The notes beneath the pieces are model-generated. The model did no database searches. It was not told the DNA's origin and saw only the letters and a list, made by a program, of their open reading frames with translations. 64,000 bases of DNA from Micropterix aruncella (lineage: Eukaryota; Arthropoda; Insecta; Lepidoptera; Micropterigidae). The stretch lies in the NCBI GenBank assembly GCA_944548615.1, contig OX155952.1:41673255-41737254 (forward strand). Reading direction: 5' to 3'. Shown here one piece after another: positions 33,625 to 45,600 of this stretch; the stretch's first letter is position 1; each line of letters starts with the position of its first letter. A program made the translations under genes and the position numbers.

Positions 33625-34972
33625 GTACTTCTACCGCTCTGTCTTTAACTAACAGTACGTATATCGGAACGCATTCCAATCCGATCGACGACATACTGAG
33701 ATAAATTGCACTCTAATCGAAATGTGCGCTGACGAATCAGGCGAGGGTTCCGGCTTCGTTTGTTTTTCCTTAAATGACAATAAAACCATTAGTCGCGATA
33801 TTGTCAGAATACCGCAGCAGAAAAGTTTTATTTCAAGGAAAATAAATAATAATGGAAGAAAAATGGCTCAAATCGGAAAAGATAAATTTACAAACTAAAA
33901 GAAAAATCTCAAATACAAAACTAAAATAATAAAATTTTCCATTGCAAATGTTAAATTGACTATTTCTCTTCCGAGTATTCCTCTTCATACGAATACTTAT
34001 AAAGTACGACATCGGTCTTCTTTACGGCTTTCTATTTCTAAAATCGCCATCGACGATACGATCCAATCGGGTTCTAGGAAAACTTTGTCATTTTTGCCTG
34101 AAGTCCATATGGACATGGGCAAAATGAGATTTTTGTTTAAGTAGACGGGGATGATTGCACGACTTCAGCATTTTTTTCTTATACAGAATAGATTTTTTTA
34201 TAGTAGATTGTATCACAAGGGAGCAAAATAATATTTTTACGGCGAGGGCGCTTTTTTGAATCCAGAGCGAAGTGAGGGATTCTAGAGTAGTAGAATCCCT
34301 CACTTAGTAGAATTCTTTAGTAGAATCCTGAACGTAGCGAAGGATTCGAAAAAGTGCCCGAGCCAAAAATATTTTACGCCCGAGTGATACACTCTACTTT
34401 TCATCACCCTCTATGAGAAAATAACGACACGCGTTTTTAATTTCATTTGTTTTTTTTATTCAACCGGCGGCGCGACTAGGGGCCATCATCCCGGCCAGTC
34501 TTTATTCAAACAATATTTGCATTCGATTTCTTCGGCGCTGAAGACTAAGATGTTCCAAATTAACAAAAAGAAACGCAAAGATAATTGCGACTCACTTATA
34601 AAGTTTCTTATAGAAAAACCCCACTTTTGGACACACTTAAAGGCAAACCAAGTCGTCATTTTCGAATAGATGGAATGAAAAGGTATTTTGTTGCATTAAA
34701 TCAATTTACCAAAAAATTGGACTCAATTACTTTTTCCAGTATACCGACCGTATCTATAATAATCCGTATCTAAGTAAGACCGTATCTATAATAATAAAAA
34801 AGGGCATAAACTTTACAAAGCGATTAAGTTTAAGTAACGTAAAAAATCACAGATTTGTTTATTTGTTACAAGGGATCCACATCGCGGACTGATCAATGTG
34901 AGTGCTGACATGATAGGAGAGGAGACCTTTTGTCGAAATTTATTCGCTGATCAAATGTTTGTCTTTCCACAG
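33625..34972 (+). other. ptc intron 5
   Basis: Contains the fold-back MITE at 34202-34398. The rest is AT-rich with nothing recognised. Confidence 0.6.
34202..34398. mobile_element. Fold-back MITE in ptc intron 5
   Basis: The left arm AGTAGATTGTATCAC ... TGAGGGATTCTA (34202-34284) is mirrored by the right arm ending GTGATACACTCTACT at 34398. Short gaps occur around AATCC/GGATT, giving about 80 bp of imperfect inverted repeat with almost no spacer. It is non-coding. Confidence 0.7.
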
Positions 34973-35152
34973 ATGGCAATTCTGCTGTTATTCACATTAG
35001 CTGTGGTGCTTCTAGTATTCCCTGCGATCGTTTCACTAGATGAACGAAGAAGATCGAGCGGAAGGGCCGATATTGCCTGCTGTATTCTACCGGACCAACC
35101 TCTGGAATCGGTCACCGTTTACCAGAGATCCAAGCTGACAGTTTCGGATAAG
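34973..35152 (+). CDS. ptc: ptc exon 6: TM6 and start of the middle cytoplasmic loop
   Basis: Acceptor TTTCCACAG, donor AAG|GTAACT, 60 codons in phase 0. It encodes a hydrophobic helix (MAILLLFTLAVVLLVFPAIV) followed by SLDERRRSSGRADIACCILP, matching LLVFPAMISLDLRRRTAGRADIFCC of the fly. This closes the sterol-sensing domain. The remaining residues belong to the variable cytoplasmic loop. Confidence 0.92.
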
Positions 35153-35621
35153 GTAACTATATTTAACGGTCATCTCTTCTCCTCTAATAACCCTCCATCC
35201 TGAGCCTGCTGTTCTCTGGCAGCCCATATCCGCTGCTGTTCTGATGTCGTCTGTCCGTCTGCCCAGTGATTGCCAACTGTACACCGACAATCATCATTTC
35301 TGCAGTCTATTATCTGCTTCACTGCCTTGTAATGTTTTGCTTAGTTATGCAGTCTCCAATGTTCACTACCATGGTTTCTTTTCTTCTGGTGGTTTCTGAA
35401 AAACCGTTTCCGTAGATTACAAAGCCAAGATGTTCTTCTGCGTCCGGGACCTTACTTCTGGCGGTTTTGCCTTGATCTATCAGATGCATAATGTACCTTT
35501 CGGTATGACGCATGACATGAGCGATGTATTCGATTTATTGTCCTCGATGTATCTATATTCTTACTCAACCGTTTAAGACATCATCAACTACTAAATGAAA
35601 CATTGTTATCGTTTTTTGCAG
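35153..35621 (+). other. ptc intron 6
   Basis: 469 bp with no recognised repeat; it ends GTTTTTTGCAG. Confidence 0.6.
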
Positions 35622-35759
35622 GAAAAGCAAGCTGAAGCTGAAAATGAACTACTCAACCGCATTGATACATCATGCCATAGACCGTGGTGTCGCACTTTCT
35701 CTCTTGACTACCTCATAGAAACGTACTACGCCCCTTTCATTATGAAGACTACTATAAAG
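35622..35759 (+). CDS. ptc: ptc exon 7: middle loop to TM7 entry
   Basis: Forty-six codons, phase 0 both sides, donor AAG|GTAAGA. It encodes a charged stretch and then CRTFSLDYLIETYYAPFIMK, aligning with FSLATFAFQHYTPFLMRSWV in Drosophila Patched just ahead of TM7. The middle loop here totals far fewer residues than in the fly, where it carries an Asn-rich insert. Confidence 0.9.
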
Positions 35760-36065
35760 GTAAGATAAGATCGATTTTCTTTATTTATTTGTATATTTAT
35801 TGATGGAAAAAACATGGAGATATGTTCTGGAAATCCATTAATATATTCCAACACTTCATCATAAATAATACTAGCTGAACCAAAGTGGGGAAATTTTGAC
35901 ATTATAAAGTCCATTTTCTCATTCTACTGATTTTTTTATCCTAAGTTTCCAGCAATAGTCCTATCTTTTTGTAGAAGCGTGGCCATAATTAAAAAAAAAA
36001 CCTATGCACTTTGTTACAAGATACACAGTGTATGGTAAAAAATCTGATTTATTACTGGAAGTAAC

Positions 36066-38144
36066 AGACCCATCAGCCTAACGTCTTTCTTACTAAAGAC
36101 GTTAGAAAGACTGATGGACCATCACCTAAGGGATGGGGCACTAAGAAATAAACAACTACACCCACAACAACACGAGTACACAAAAGGCAAATCAACAAAG
36201 TCGGCACTACACATGGTGGTGCACAAAATAGAATCGGCTCTAACAAATAAGCTGTCAACACTCGCCGCCTTTATAGACATAGAAGGCGCTTTTGACAAAA
36301 CCATGCACAACAGCATAAACCACGCCCTACAGGAACTTAAGGTGGAACCAGTCACCATAAAATGGATCACGGAGCTGGTTAGCAAAAGGGCGGTCCAGAT
36401 AGTGATGAATACTACCACAAGAGCAAAGGTAGTTAAAGGATGCCCCCAAGGGGGGGTCCTATCACCACTTCTATGGAACATAGTAGTGGACAGCCTCATA
36501 AAAACACTAAATGAAAGGGGCTACACTACTATTGGTTATGCCGACGACCTAACAATAATGATAAATGGAAGCGCAGAAAACATGCTATGTAAAGTCATGC
36601 GCTCAGCTCTGCAGATAGTAGAAAAATGGTGTGACGAACATCAATTGTCAGTAAATCCGAAAAAGACAGAACTCATCCTCTTCACCAACAAGAGGAAGTT
36701 ACCAGAACTACAAGTACCAAAATTATTCAACACCAAACTCTCCCTATCAACTCAAGTGAAATATCTGGGAGTCATCCTTGACAGTAAACTAAACTGGGCG
36801 AGTCATATCGAGGCCAAAACAAAGAGGGCCTGCCTAACTTTTTGGCAGTGTCGGAGACTAATGGGGAAAAAATGGGGTCTCAACCCAAAAATCACACTCT
36901 GGCTGTACACATCAGTCATCAGGCCCTCGCTGACTTATGGATCAGTTGTATGGTGGCCCAGAACACAACTGACCACAGTAAAAGCAAGACTCCAGAGCCT
37001 ACAACGCTTAGCGTGTGTAGCAGCCACTGGATGTATGAGAACCACACCATCGGCCGCACTAGAGTACCTCCTAAACATGAGACCTCTGGATCTTGTCATC
37101 CAAGAGGAGGCTAGGGCAGCCGCTCTAAGACTAAGAGCAAATGGACTGTGGAAACAAAACACAGAAACACCACACTCAAAAATTCTGAAACGGGTTTTAG
37201 AAGAAATTCCTCTTCTGGACGCACCCATGGACAGAATAATATGCCATCATGTCTTTGATCGTAGATACAATATCCAACTCATTGCAGAACCAGCAGATCA
37301 CTCTGGTACAAATGAAGTAAGGATATACACAGACGGCTCCAAAACCACTCAAGGTACAGGAGCCGGCGTCTTCTCAAATGATCTAAACATCAAAATATCA
37401 ACTACCCTAGGCAACTTAAATACGATCTTCCAAGCAGAATGCATTGGCATCACCAGAGCAGCACAGGCAGTCGCAGCCAAAGATGTCGGAGACGTAAGTT
37501 TGAAATTTGTCTCCGACAGTGCCTCCGTGCTACAAGCGCTAGCAAAAAATACGATAACCTCAGTCCTCGTACTGGAATGCCACAATGCGCTTCAATCCAT
37601 TGCAGGGTCAAATAAAGTGACCCTGCAATGGATTAAAGGGCACAGTGACTCACTGGGCAATGACGCGGCGGACGAACTGGCCAAAAGGGGATCAAAGGAA
37701 ATAGTATATGGACCGGAACCCTTGATGCCCATTCCCCAGGCCCAAATAAAAACATGGCTACGCAGGAACACCGAAGAAACCCACCTTACAGAATGGAAAA
37801 AAAACGCAGGATGCAGGCAAACAAAGAACGCGGTTCCGGAAGCGTCCAAAAAACTTGCCCGCAACCTCACCAGATTAAAAAGAGACAAAATCCGTAAAGT
37901 CATAGGTACTATGACAGGCCACTGTCCCCTAAACAAACACCTGTTTACCATAGGTGTGACAGACAGCCCTCTATGCAGAGGATGCATGGAGGAAGAAGAA
38001 ACGCCACAGCATGTGCTCATGGAATGCAGGAGCGTGGCAGAGCAACGGGCAAGAATACTACAATCTCCAGCATCTCTTCCGGAGGCCTGTAGCAACCCAA
38101 ACAGGCTGCTAACCTTCTGGGACAGCCTGGGTTGGCTGGAGTAA
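36066..38144 (+). CDS. LINE ORF2 C-terminal part: reverse transcriptase, RNase H, zinc-binding tail
   Basis: One uninterrupted frame; counting from the first Met at 36114, the RT motifs are FIDIEGAFDK (motif A, ~53-62), GCPQGGVLSPLLW (motif B, ~109-121) and YADD (142-145). The CPQGG form and the presence of RNase H suggest the LOA/R1-I side of the non-LTR tree. RNase H residues are visible: YTDGSK, AECIGI, SDSASVLQAL and IKGHSDSLGNDAADELAKRG. A final CRGCMEEEETPQHVLMEC gives a Cys-Cys-His-Cys zinc site before the stop at 38144. The upstream endonuclease half is lost by 5' truncation, so no initiating codon can be assigned. Confidence 0.9.
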   Translation, partial: RPISLTSFLLKTLERLMDHHLRDGALRNKQLHPQQHEYTKGKSTKSALHMVVHKIESALTNKLSTLAAFIDIEGAFDKTMHNSINHALQELKVEPVTIKWITELVSKRAVQIVMNTTTRAKVVKGCPQGGVLSPLLWNIVVDSLIKTLNERGYTTIGYADDLTIMINGSAENMLCKVMRSALQIVEKWCDEHQLSVNPKKTELILFTNKRKLPELQVPKLFNTKLSLSTQVKYLGVILDSKLNWASHIEAKTKRACLTFWQCRRLMGKKWGLNPKITLWLYTSVIRPSLTYGSVVWWPRTQLTTVKARLQSLQRLACVAATGCMRTTPSAALEYLLNMRPLDLVIQEEARAAALRLRANGLWKQNTETPHSKILKRVLEEIPLLDAPMDRIICHHVFDRRYNIQLIAEPADHSGTNEVRIYTDGSKTTQGTGAGVFSNDLNIKISTTLGNLNTIFQAECIGITRAAQAVAAKDVGDVSLKFVSDSASVLQALAKNTITSVLVLECHNALQSIAGSNKVTLQWIKGHSDSLGNDAADELAKRGSKEIVYGPEPLMPIPQAQIKTWLRRNTEETHLTEWKKNAGCRQTKNAVPEASKKLARNLTRLKRDKIRKVIGTMTGHCPLNKHLFTIGVTDSPLCRGCMEEEETPQHVLMECRSVAEQRARILQSPASLPEACSNPNRLLTFWDSLGWLE

Positions 38145-38234
38145 CATAAATGGAAACATGAGCCACGCACAACGGCCCAATCAAGAGGCCAAGTGCGGGA
38201 AAAAGCCCAGTCAAACTAACTAACTAACTAACTA
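36066..38234 (+). mobile_element. LOA-like LINE, 5'-truncated, with intact RT-RNase H frame
   Basis: Starts exactly inside the RT finger motif (RPISLTSF) and ends in a (CTAA)n tail. It is flanked by a perfect 12-bp duplication ACTGGAAGTAAC at 36054-36065 and 38235-38246. The perfect duplication and unbroken frame point to a recent insertion into ptc intron 7, in the sense orientation of the gene. The lack of the endonuclease and ORF1 means it cannot be autonomous. Confidence 0.92.
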
Positions 38235-38413
38235 ACTGGAAGTAACGATCAGTTCCACAAGTTGGTGTACTGTAGGTACATATAAATTCTGCCTTTCTTG
38301 CGCAGTGCTCTCTCTAATGCTACATAACCAATCACATGGCAAGAATGAAAGTCCTCGAAAGGACTTTTCCTTTTGAGGACTTTCATGTGCCATGAAAGGG
38401 GAAGATATCCAAA

Positions 38414-38624
38414 TATGAAATCGAAGACTATCGCGGTTGTTTGACATTATAAATAGGATAGAAAACGAATTTACCGCGTGAAATTTGTAGGACCCGACGT
38501 TTCGGTGACGTTGCAGCCGCCGTTGTCAAGGGTAAGTTTACCCTTGACAACGGCGGCTGCAACGTCACCGAAACGTCGGGTCCTACAAATTTCACGCGGT
38601 AAATTCGTTTTCTATCCTATTTAT
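38414..38624 (-). mobile_element. Penelope-type fold-back element 2
   Basis: Same arms as the element at 14028-14261, inverted relative to it. The long arm (ATGAAATCGAAGACTATCGC ...) comes first, and the centre is AAGGGTAAGTTTACCCTT without the 14-bp repeats. A perfect 12-bp duplication AAGATATCCAAA lies at 38402-38413 and 38625-38636. Arms are identical over ~80 bp by eye, so it could extrude a very stable hairpin within ptc intron 7. Confidence 0.75.
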
Positions 38625-38636
38625 AAGATATCCAAA

Positions 38637-39418
38637 GTTTGAATGTGATGTAATGAATGGATTTTAATACTCAACCTATTTTTGTAGCTGTTGTTTTGTT
38701 AGAAGAAAGAATATATTATTATTATTATTTATTCTGGACAGGTAGCTTTGCTGGTACCTGTTGTAAAGCTAGTTATAAATAATATAAACAAGTTTTTAGG
38801 TACAAATCGAGTATGTTTAAATTGATTGACAGAGCTTGCACTAATCACTTCAAATGGTAGTTTATTCCACATGTCCACCACTCTCTTTTCCAGAAAGCTT
38901 TTTAGAGGATTACGTTTCAATTTTGCACGGTTTCTGTTTTTTGCTGTGACCTTGAAGATTTGTGTTGACGTTGAATTTGTTAATATTGGTATATAAAATG
39001 CCCAAGTTCATCTTAATGATTTGTGAGAATTTTATGTCTAAATCAGGTCCCCTCTTCGTCTTTGTTTGAGAGTAGTCAGCCGAGTAATTCCAAGTGATCT
39101 TCATAATTCCTATTCTTCAGGCCCATTGGCATGTTGGTTGACCTTTACTGCACCTTTTCCAGGACATCTATATCTGTTAAATTAGGGGTTCCAGAGCTGA
39201 TAGCCATTTTCAAGAATAGGTTTCACATATGCCTTGTAGGTCTTTACAGGCCTGGTATATTGTAGGTCTCACATATAGATAGTAGATAGTGTGTTTATAC
39301 ACAATTTATGTAATTAGGTATCAGTATACAACATTTAAATTTAACTTATTTTCTCAATATATGGCGTTTAGCAGGTTTTAACAATCACACATTCATAAGT
39401 GCCTTTATTAATCCACAG
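38637..39418 (-). mobile_element. LINE C-terminal relic (about 38700-38930) and remaining ptc intron 7
   Basis: The minus strand reads MKRNPLKSFLEKRVVDMWNK, then LPFEVISASSVNQFKHTRF. This is the standard RVVDxWNxLPxEVVxAxSVNxFK ending of CR1/RTE-group LINE ORF2, followed by an (ATT)n-type end at 38713-38728. Bases 38940-39410 show nothing else I can name. Exon 8's acceptor is ATCCACAG. Confidence 0.65.
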
Positions 39419-40285
39419 ATGACGGTGATAATTGGCCTGGTGGCCGTGCTGGCCGCTAGTCTTTGGGGTTCGTTGAAAGTGGCCGACGGCCTCGATCTCA
39501 TGGATATAGTTCCCGCCGACTCCGACGAACACAAATTCCTCGACATACAGGAGAAATACTTCGGATTCTATAACATGTATGCCGTCACGCAAGGAGACTT
39601 TGAGTATCCTACTAATCAGAAGTTCCTATATGAATACCACGACGCCTTCGTTAAAGTGCCCAATATCGTGAAGAACGACGATGGAGGAATGCCGGAATTC
39701 TGGCTGAGCCTCTTCAGAGATTGGCTGATATCCTTGCAGAGAGCGTTCGATAAGGATTTCGAGAACGGCTGCATCAATCAAGAGACATGGTTCCCGAACG
39801 CGACCGAAGACGGGATACTCGCTTATAAGTTGTTGGTGCAGACGGGCCACGTCGACAATCCGGTCGACAAACTACTCATCAGTCAAGTGAAACTAGTGGA
39901 CTCGGAAGGGATCATCAATCCGAAGGCGTTCTACAATTACTTGTCGGCTTGGGTGAGCTTGGACGTTTTCGCCTACGGTGCTTCGCAGGCCAACCTCAGG
40001 CCGGAGCCCAAGCGCTGGTTCCATTCGCCCAAAGACTTCGAGCTGAAGATACCCAAGTCGTCGCCGTTGATCTACGCTCAGATGCCGTTTTACTTGTCGG
40101 GCTTGAGCGACACGGCCGACATAAAAGCGCTCATAACGGCCGTGCGAAACATTTGCGATCGATTCGAAGCGAAAGGCCTCACCAACTTTCCATCCGGAAT
40201 TCCGTTTCTCTTTTGGGAGCAGTACATGTACCTGAGGCCGACTCTCGTCATGGCCTTGGCCTGCGCTTTCGCCGCTGTTTTTCTG
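39419..40285 (+). CDS. ptc: ptc exon 8: TM7, second ectodomain, TM8
   Basis: 289 codons in phase 0, donor CTG|GTAACT. It starts with TM7 (MTVIIGLVAVLAASLWGSLK), then VADGLDLMDIVPADSDEHKF and the whole second extracellular domain. Blocks nearly identical to Drosophila Patched include YNMYAVTQGDFEYP, ILAYKLLVQTGHVDNPVDK, GIINPKAFYNYLSAW, FAYGASQANLRPEP, LIYAQMPFYLSGLSDT and PSGIPFLFWEQYM. TM8 begins at the end. This is the best-conserved exon and has ordinary base composition, unlike exons 2, 5 and 10. Sequon NAT is present. Confidence 0.97.
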
Positions 40286-41219
40286 GTAACTATTCTATTA
40301 GTCTAATAGTCTATCGGTTGCACCAGATGCTGATTTGCTATTCTACTTTTTGCATCATTTTAATTTGGAGTAACATGGTCGGCAGTAGATAGTCAGAGTT
40401 ACCATTTTTTTTTCTTTTGAGCATTATTTATTTAACTTCACTTTTTAATTTCATGTGTCTGCTCAAGCACAACCTTTGCTTAGTTAGGCGACATCGGACA
40501 GTAAACATTATTTAATAATTGAGTTTAATTTCTTGCTGTGGATTAAGTAATTTAGTTACATAATATTTTATTTAATTTTTTAATTTGTAAATTGTAATAT
40601 TATTTGTGAATTGCTTTAATTAATAAGGTTATTTATTTAAAGATATTATTATATAATTGTCGTTGTAGAGGTAAAACTCATTAACCAACAAATTGTAAGT
40701 TCTGAGGTAATTGAGTTTTAGTGTTGATTAATTCAGTCTTAAATTACATATAATCTACAAAATGATTTTTTCTACTGAATATCTCCTTTATAATGTACTT
40801 CAGTCACTTACTGATAATTTCCACTCATATATTTGAGGTCGCTGATAGTGAAAAAAGTAATTTTTGCCAAAAATTGCACTTACTGAATTTTACCTCTACA
40901 GAGGCGATATATTATAAAGATATAATATTAGTGTGTACAAAGCTACAGCTAATCTTCCCAAAGATGAGAAATGATAGGGTGGGATGTTATGCTCATTATG
41001 TTCCTGGTCCATTATGTGGACCAGCCTATAATCAACAGTGGACAGTATAATCAACAGTATAATCTACATTTTCATATTAAGAGTAGTGAATGTTGAATAA
41101 GAAGATTGTATACAATCGACGAACTTGATTCATTGTGTGCTGCTGATCCACTGTCGACTAAAGGCTAATTTATTGCAGGTGATTGGTTAATTGATTAGTT
41201 GACATGTTTTTATGGTGTT
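40286..41219 (+). other. ptc intron 8, AT-rich part before the Jockey-like element
   Basis: No coding or repeat signature recognised. Confidence 0.5.
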
Positions 41220-41331
41220 AAGTGTAAACCCTCGACGGACCAGGTGAATCGTCGTTGTAGGAAGCCTTCTTCTGGGAATAGGCGTCACCTCAGAAGCGAC
41301 CAAATATATCGTCCTTACTCGTGGGAACCAT

Positions 41332-42675
41332 ATGGAGAAAACAGACAAAACTACATATTCCCAAGATAATTCCTCTGGAGTGACTGGCCAGGCTTCGGAT
41401 ACAGGAAATGCAACTGGACCTAAAAAACTCATACAACAGGCTTTTCATCCTGGGCTATTCGCACCCAGAAACAGAACTTCATCATCAAGCAGTTTGCCAA
41501 GCTCCTCAAATGATAATACGCACAACCTAGACCAAGAAAACTGTGGTAAACCACCTCCTTGGCAAAGAGTTCCTGAGATAAGACATCCCAAGAGGAAGAA
41601 ATTATCTAGCTCACCCTCTCCTAGCAAAGAACTTGAAACATCAAATAGGTTTAGTAACCTGCCCATAGACCTCAAAGAAGTGGATACACCTTCTCCAAAG
41701 AAGCCAAGTAAACCTCCCCCAATCATCTTATATGGTATAGAAAATGTTAATAAATTAACAGAACTCCTTCAAACAGCAATCGAAAATGATGAATACACCT
41801 ACAAAATTGTAAACAAAAATCAGCTTAGAATCCTTTGTTCTGCTGTAGAAACCTACAAAAAAGTCATCAATGTAGTACGGGAAAAAGGACTCATAGGACA
41901 TACCTTCAACAGAAAAGATGAAAGATACTTTAGAATAGTTGTAAAGAACCTACACCACTCAACACCACTTGAGGTAATCAAAGAAGATATTGAAAAGACT
42001 GGAAATACTGTTTTTGGCGAAATCATCAATGCTAGATATGGACCAAACAAAAAACCCACCTCCACATTCTTCGTCAACTTATTACCAGGTGTTCATAACA
42101 AAGCTGTCAAGGAGCTAAAATATATATACCACCAAGCTGTAACCATAGAAGACCCAAAAAAGAGAAAAACTATTGTACAGTGTCAACGGTGCCAACAGTA
42201 TGGCCACTCCAAAAACTACTGTATGCGACCATACCGATGCGTAAAATGTGCCCAATCACACAAGACATCTGACTGCCCAAAAAATGATCGCAACACCCCA
42301 GCTGAATGTGCTCTCTGTCAGGGCTCTCATCCGGCAAACTACAAAGGCTGCGAGGTATACAAGGAGATCTTGGCGAGGAAGATCAAAAAGGGCTACCCCA
42401 AGAAAACAAACACAAACCATCAAACCGCTGGAAATACTAACATGAACCACCAACCCACAAAAACTAACACAGAACGACAGAACCAACAGAAAGAATTCGA
42501 ACACAACACATATGCTGAAAGACTTAAAGCTGAAAACAACAAGGATCTCAAACACCAAAATGATCTAATAAAAGAAATGCTCATCAAACAATCTGAAAAA
42601 TTTGACCTTTTACTACAACACATGGGTACCATGATGGGACTCATAACAACGCTTGTTACTAAGCTAACAAAATAG
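41332..42675 (+). CDS. Jockey-like LINE ORF1 (gag-like nucleic-acid-binding protein)
   Basis: 447 codons, uninterrupted. The N-terminal third is Ser/Pro/Lys-rich. A middle domain (about residues 125-260) has the shape of the PRE_C2HC region of Jockey/TART gag proteins. Three Cys-rich knuckles follow: CQRCQQYGHSKNYC, CVKCAQSHKTSDC and CALCQGSHPANYKGC. The C-terminus is Asn/Gln/Lys-rich and ends with a hydrophobic segment. It stops 2 bases before the ORF2 start codon at 42678. By family knowledge it coats element RNA. It seems intact. Confidence 0.9.
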   Translation: MEKTDKTTYSQDNSSGVTGQASDTGNATGPKKLIQQAFHPGLFAPRNRTSSSSSLPSSSNDNTHNLDQENCGKPPPWQRVPEIRHPKRKKLSSSPSPSKELETSNRFSNLPIDLKEVDTPSPKKPSKPPPIILYGIENVNKLTELLQTAIENDEYTYKIVNKNQLRILCSAVETYKKVINVVREKGLIGHTFNRKDERYFRIVVKNLHHSTPLEVIKEDIEKTGNTVFGEIINARYGPNKKPTSTFFVNLLPGVHNKAVKELKYIYHQAVTIEDPKKRKTIVQCQRCQQYGHSKNYCMRPYRCVKCAQSHKTSDCPKNDRNTPAECALCQGSHPANYKGCEVYKEILARKIKKGYPKKTNTNHQTAGNTNMNHQPTKTNTERQNQQKEFEHNTYAERLKAENNKDLKHQNDLIKEMLIKQSEKFDLLLQHMGTMMGLITTLVTKLTK

Positions 42676-42677
42676 GT

Positions 42678-45600
42678 ATGCGTCTAGCTACCTGGAACAT
42701 AAATGGGCTTGCTCCCAACAAAGACGAACTGCAAATGCTGATGGACGAATATAAGCTAGACATTGTGCTGATCTCTGAAGCACACTGCACTACCAAAAGC
42801 AACATAAAATTACAAGGAAGCAGCACTTACATTACTACTCACCCAGATGGCACAGCCCATGCGGGAACAGCAATAATTGTCAGAAACAATATTAAACACT
42901 TTCTGCTACCTGATTATAAAACCAACCATATCCAAGCAACTACGGTTGCTATAAAAGACAGGCAGGGTTATTTCAATGTCTCAGCAGTTTATTGCCCTCC
43001 AAGACACAACATAGACACGGAAATATTTTCTGCCTTCTTTTCCACCCTGGGTGGGAGATTCATAGCAGGAGGAGACTGGAATGCAAAACATGTGCACTGG
43101 GCTACCAGATTAACAACAACCCGAGGAAGACAACTCAAAAGATGCATAGACGAGAAAAATCTAAATGTCATTTCCAGTTCAGAACCAACATACGGACCGG
43201 AATAAGGTGCCGGACTTACTTGACTTCTTCATAACAAGGGGCCTCTCCAAGCACTACTCTAAGGCAGATTCTTGCCTAGACAGTTCGTCTGACCATACAC
43301 CGGTTCTACTCACCATAAGCACAAATGTCATAGAGTATGAGAAACCACAAAATCTCTGCAATCCCCGCACGGACTGGAATGGATTTCGCGAAGACATTGA
43401 AAGTACAATACAGTTAAATACATGCCTGAAGTCACCTGAGGATATCGATATTGCCCTAGCTAGGTTTACCAGGCTAGTGCAAACGGCTTGCTGGAAGAAT
43501 ACTCCCGTTATATCAAAAAACGACCCTATCATAAATCGACCACTAGAAATTAAAAATAAAATTTTAGAAAAACGCAGACTGCGTCGAACATGGCACCAAA
43601 GTCGACACCCGGCGGATAAGACGGCCTTAAACAGAGCAATAGTTGAACTGAGGACAATGATAAATGAAAGCAATAACAACACACTGCAAACAAAACTGGA
43701 GTCACTGACAGCAACTCAAACCACAAACTACTCCCTGTGGAAAATTGCAAAGGCATACGACAGACCACAAGAATTCAAGCCTCCTCTCAGATCTAATATA
43801 GGTGAATGGGCTAAAACAGATAAGCAAAAAGCAAGCTTATTTGCCGAGCACTTATCATCGGTCTTCACACCAAACGAGGCATCAAACCATGACCCAGAAG
43901 AGGATATAGACTCTGTGCTGCAAACTGCCTTTCAGCTTGAGCATCCGCTTACACCAACCTCACCACGAGAAGTCATAAAATTAATAAAAAATCTTGATAG
44001 TAAGAAAGCTCCTGGCTTTGACCCTATAACCAAAGAAGTCCTTCAAGAATTACCACGAAAAGCTATCGTATTTGTGACTTCCTTATTTAATGCGATTCTC
44101 AGACTACAGCACTTCCCAAGCTTATGGAAGGTCTCCCAGATCATAATGATCCACAAATATGGAAAACCTCCACACGAAAAAACATCCTATAGACCCATCA
44201 GCTTGCTGCCAGTATTATCTAAGATGCTTGAAAAGGTGTTACTAAGCAGACTTTGGCCATCTTTACAAGAACGGGGAATAATTCCAGACCACCAGTTCGG
44301 CTTCAGGAGAAAGCATGGAACGGTTGAACAGGTGCATAGAGTCTGTGCCACTGTAAGAAAATCCTTAGAAGGCAAAGAATACTGCTCGACAGCCTTTCTG
44401 GACATACAACAAGCGTTCGACAAGGTGTGGCACAAAGGCCTGCTGTACAAAATCAAATTAAATCTTCCGCACAGTTTCTTCTGTATCCTGGAATCATATC
44501 TCACAGATAGAACATTCTATGTTAAAGAAGGTGGAGATACTTCACAATTATATGACATAAGGGCCGGGGTGCCACAGGGATCTGTCCTGGGGCCTGCCCT
44601 GTACACTCTGTACACAGCCGATTTACCGACTACAACTGGCGTTACTACGGCGACCTTTGCTGATGACACTGCCGTATTAGCATGCCATAAAGACCCAAAG
44701 AAAGCATCAGTTGCACTTCAAATGGGACTCCAAGTATTACACAACTGGCGGTTAACGGGCCCATGATGAGTTGGCCACGATGACCCATGTGTCCAGGGTC
44801 GGTCACACTCACGGGTCAACACCCATCCGACGGCCTCCTCGCATGGGGTGCGAATCCTGGGTAGGACACTGGGTCAACCAGTCTCCCCTGGGAATCAAAC
44901 CTCTGGCGCCCCTGGACGGTCTGCACTCCGTGCGGCGCAAGCCAATCGATTGTGCTCTCCGACTAACAGTCGGGGGAGTCTGGGAACTGTATTGTTTCCT
45001 ATAGAGCGGGGGTGGTTGCGTACCTTATGGCGACTGCTCTGGAATTGACCATTGGCCATCCGATCCCGGGTAAGAGGCGGGCAAAGGACGCCTTGGTCCG
45101 CGAAGATTCGGTGCACTCCGTTTCACCGCTTCATAAGGGAGAGGACCGCGCAAGCGACCTCGAACTCGGAACCAATCGAGAGACCGGAGAAATCTGGTCA
45201 CAATTGGAAGTGAGGGCGCGAGTATCTCGAGCCCGCCGGGTTTACTCCTGGCTTACTCGCGGTAAGGCGTTGGACTCTCACGGGTTGTGACGTAGCTGGA
45301 CGTAGAATGTACTGTCCAAAGTCTCTACGTTCACTGCAGGGCGATAGAACGACTAATCGTTAAAACGTCCTGTGGTGACGGGCTCGCCCGTTGTAGTTGA
45401 CACCGCAAGATTACACAACTGGCTGCAGAAATGGAGAATCAGGGCTAGCGCCGCCAAATCAGTCCATGTAACCTTTACCCTCCGCCAAGGAAACTGTCCA
45501 CCGGTCAAACTTGGAGATAGTATACTGCCGCACAGAGATTGCGTAAGATACCTGGGACTGCACCTCGATCGACGCATGACATGGAAAGACCATATAAAAA

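Noticed and set aside
45255..45390. tRNA-like promoter in the 660-bp retroposon (GCGGTAAGGCGTTGGACTC and GGTTCGCCC)
   Set aside because: The two boxes are about 125 bases apart, too far for a normal A/B-box pair, and the second is not a good B box.
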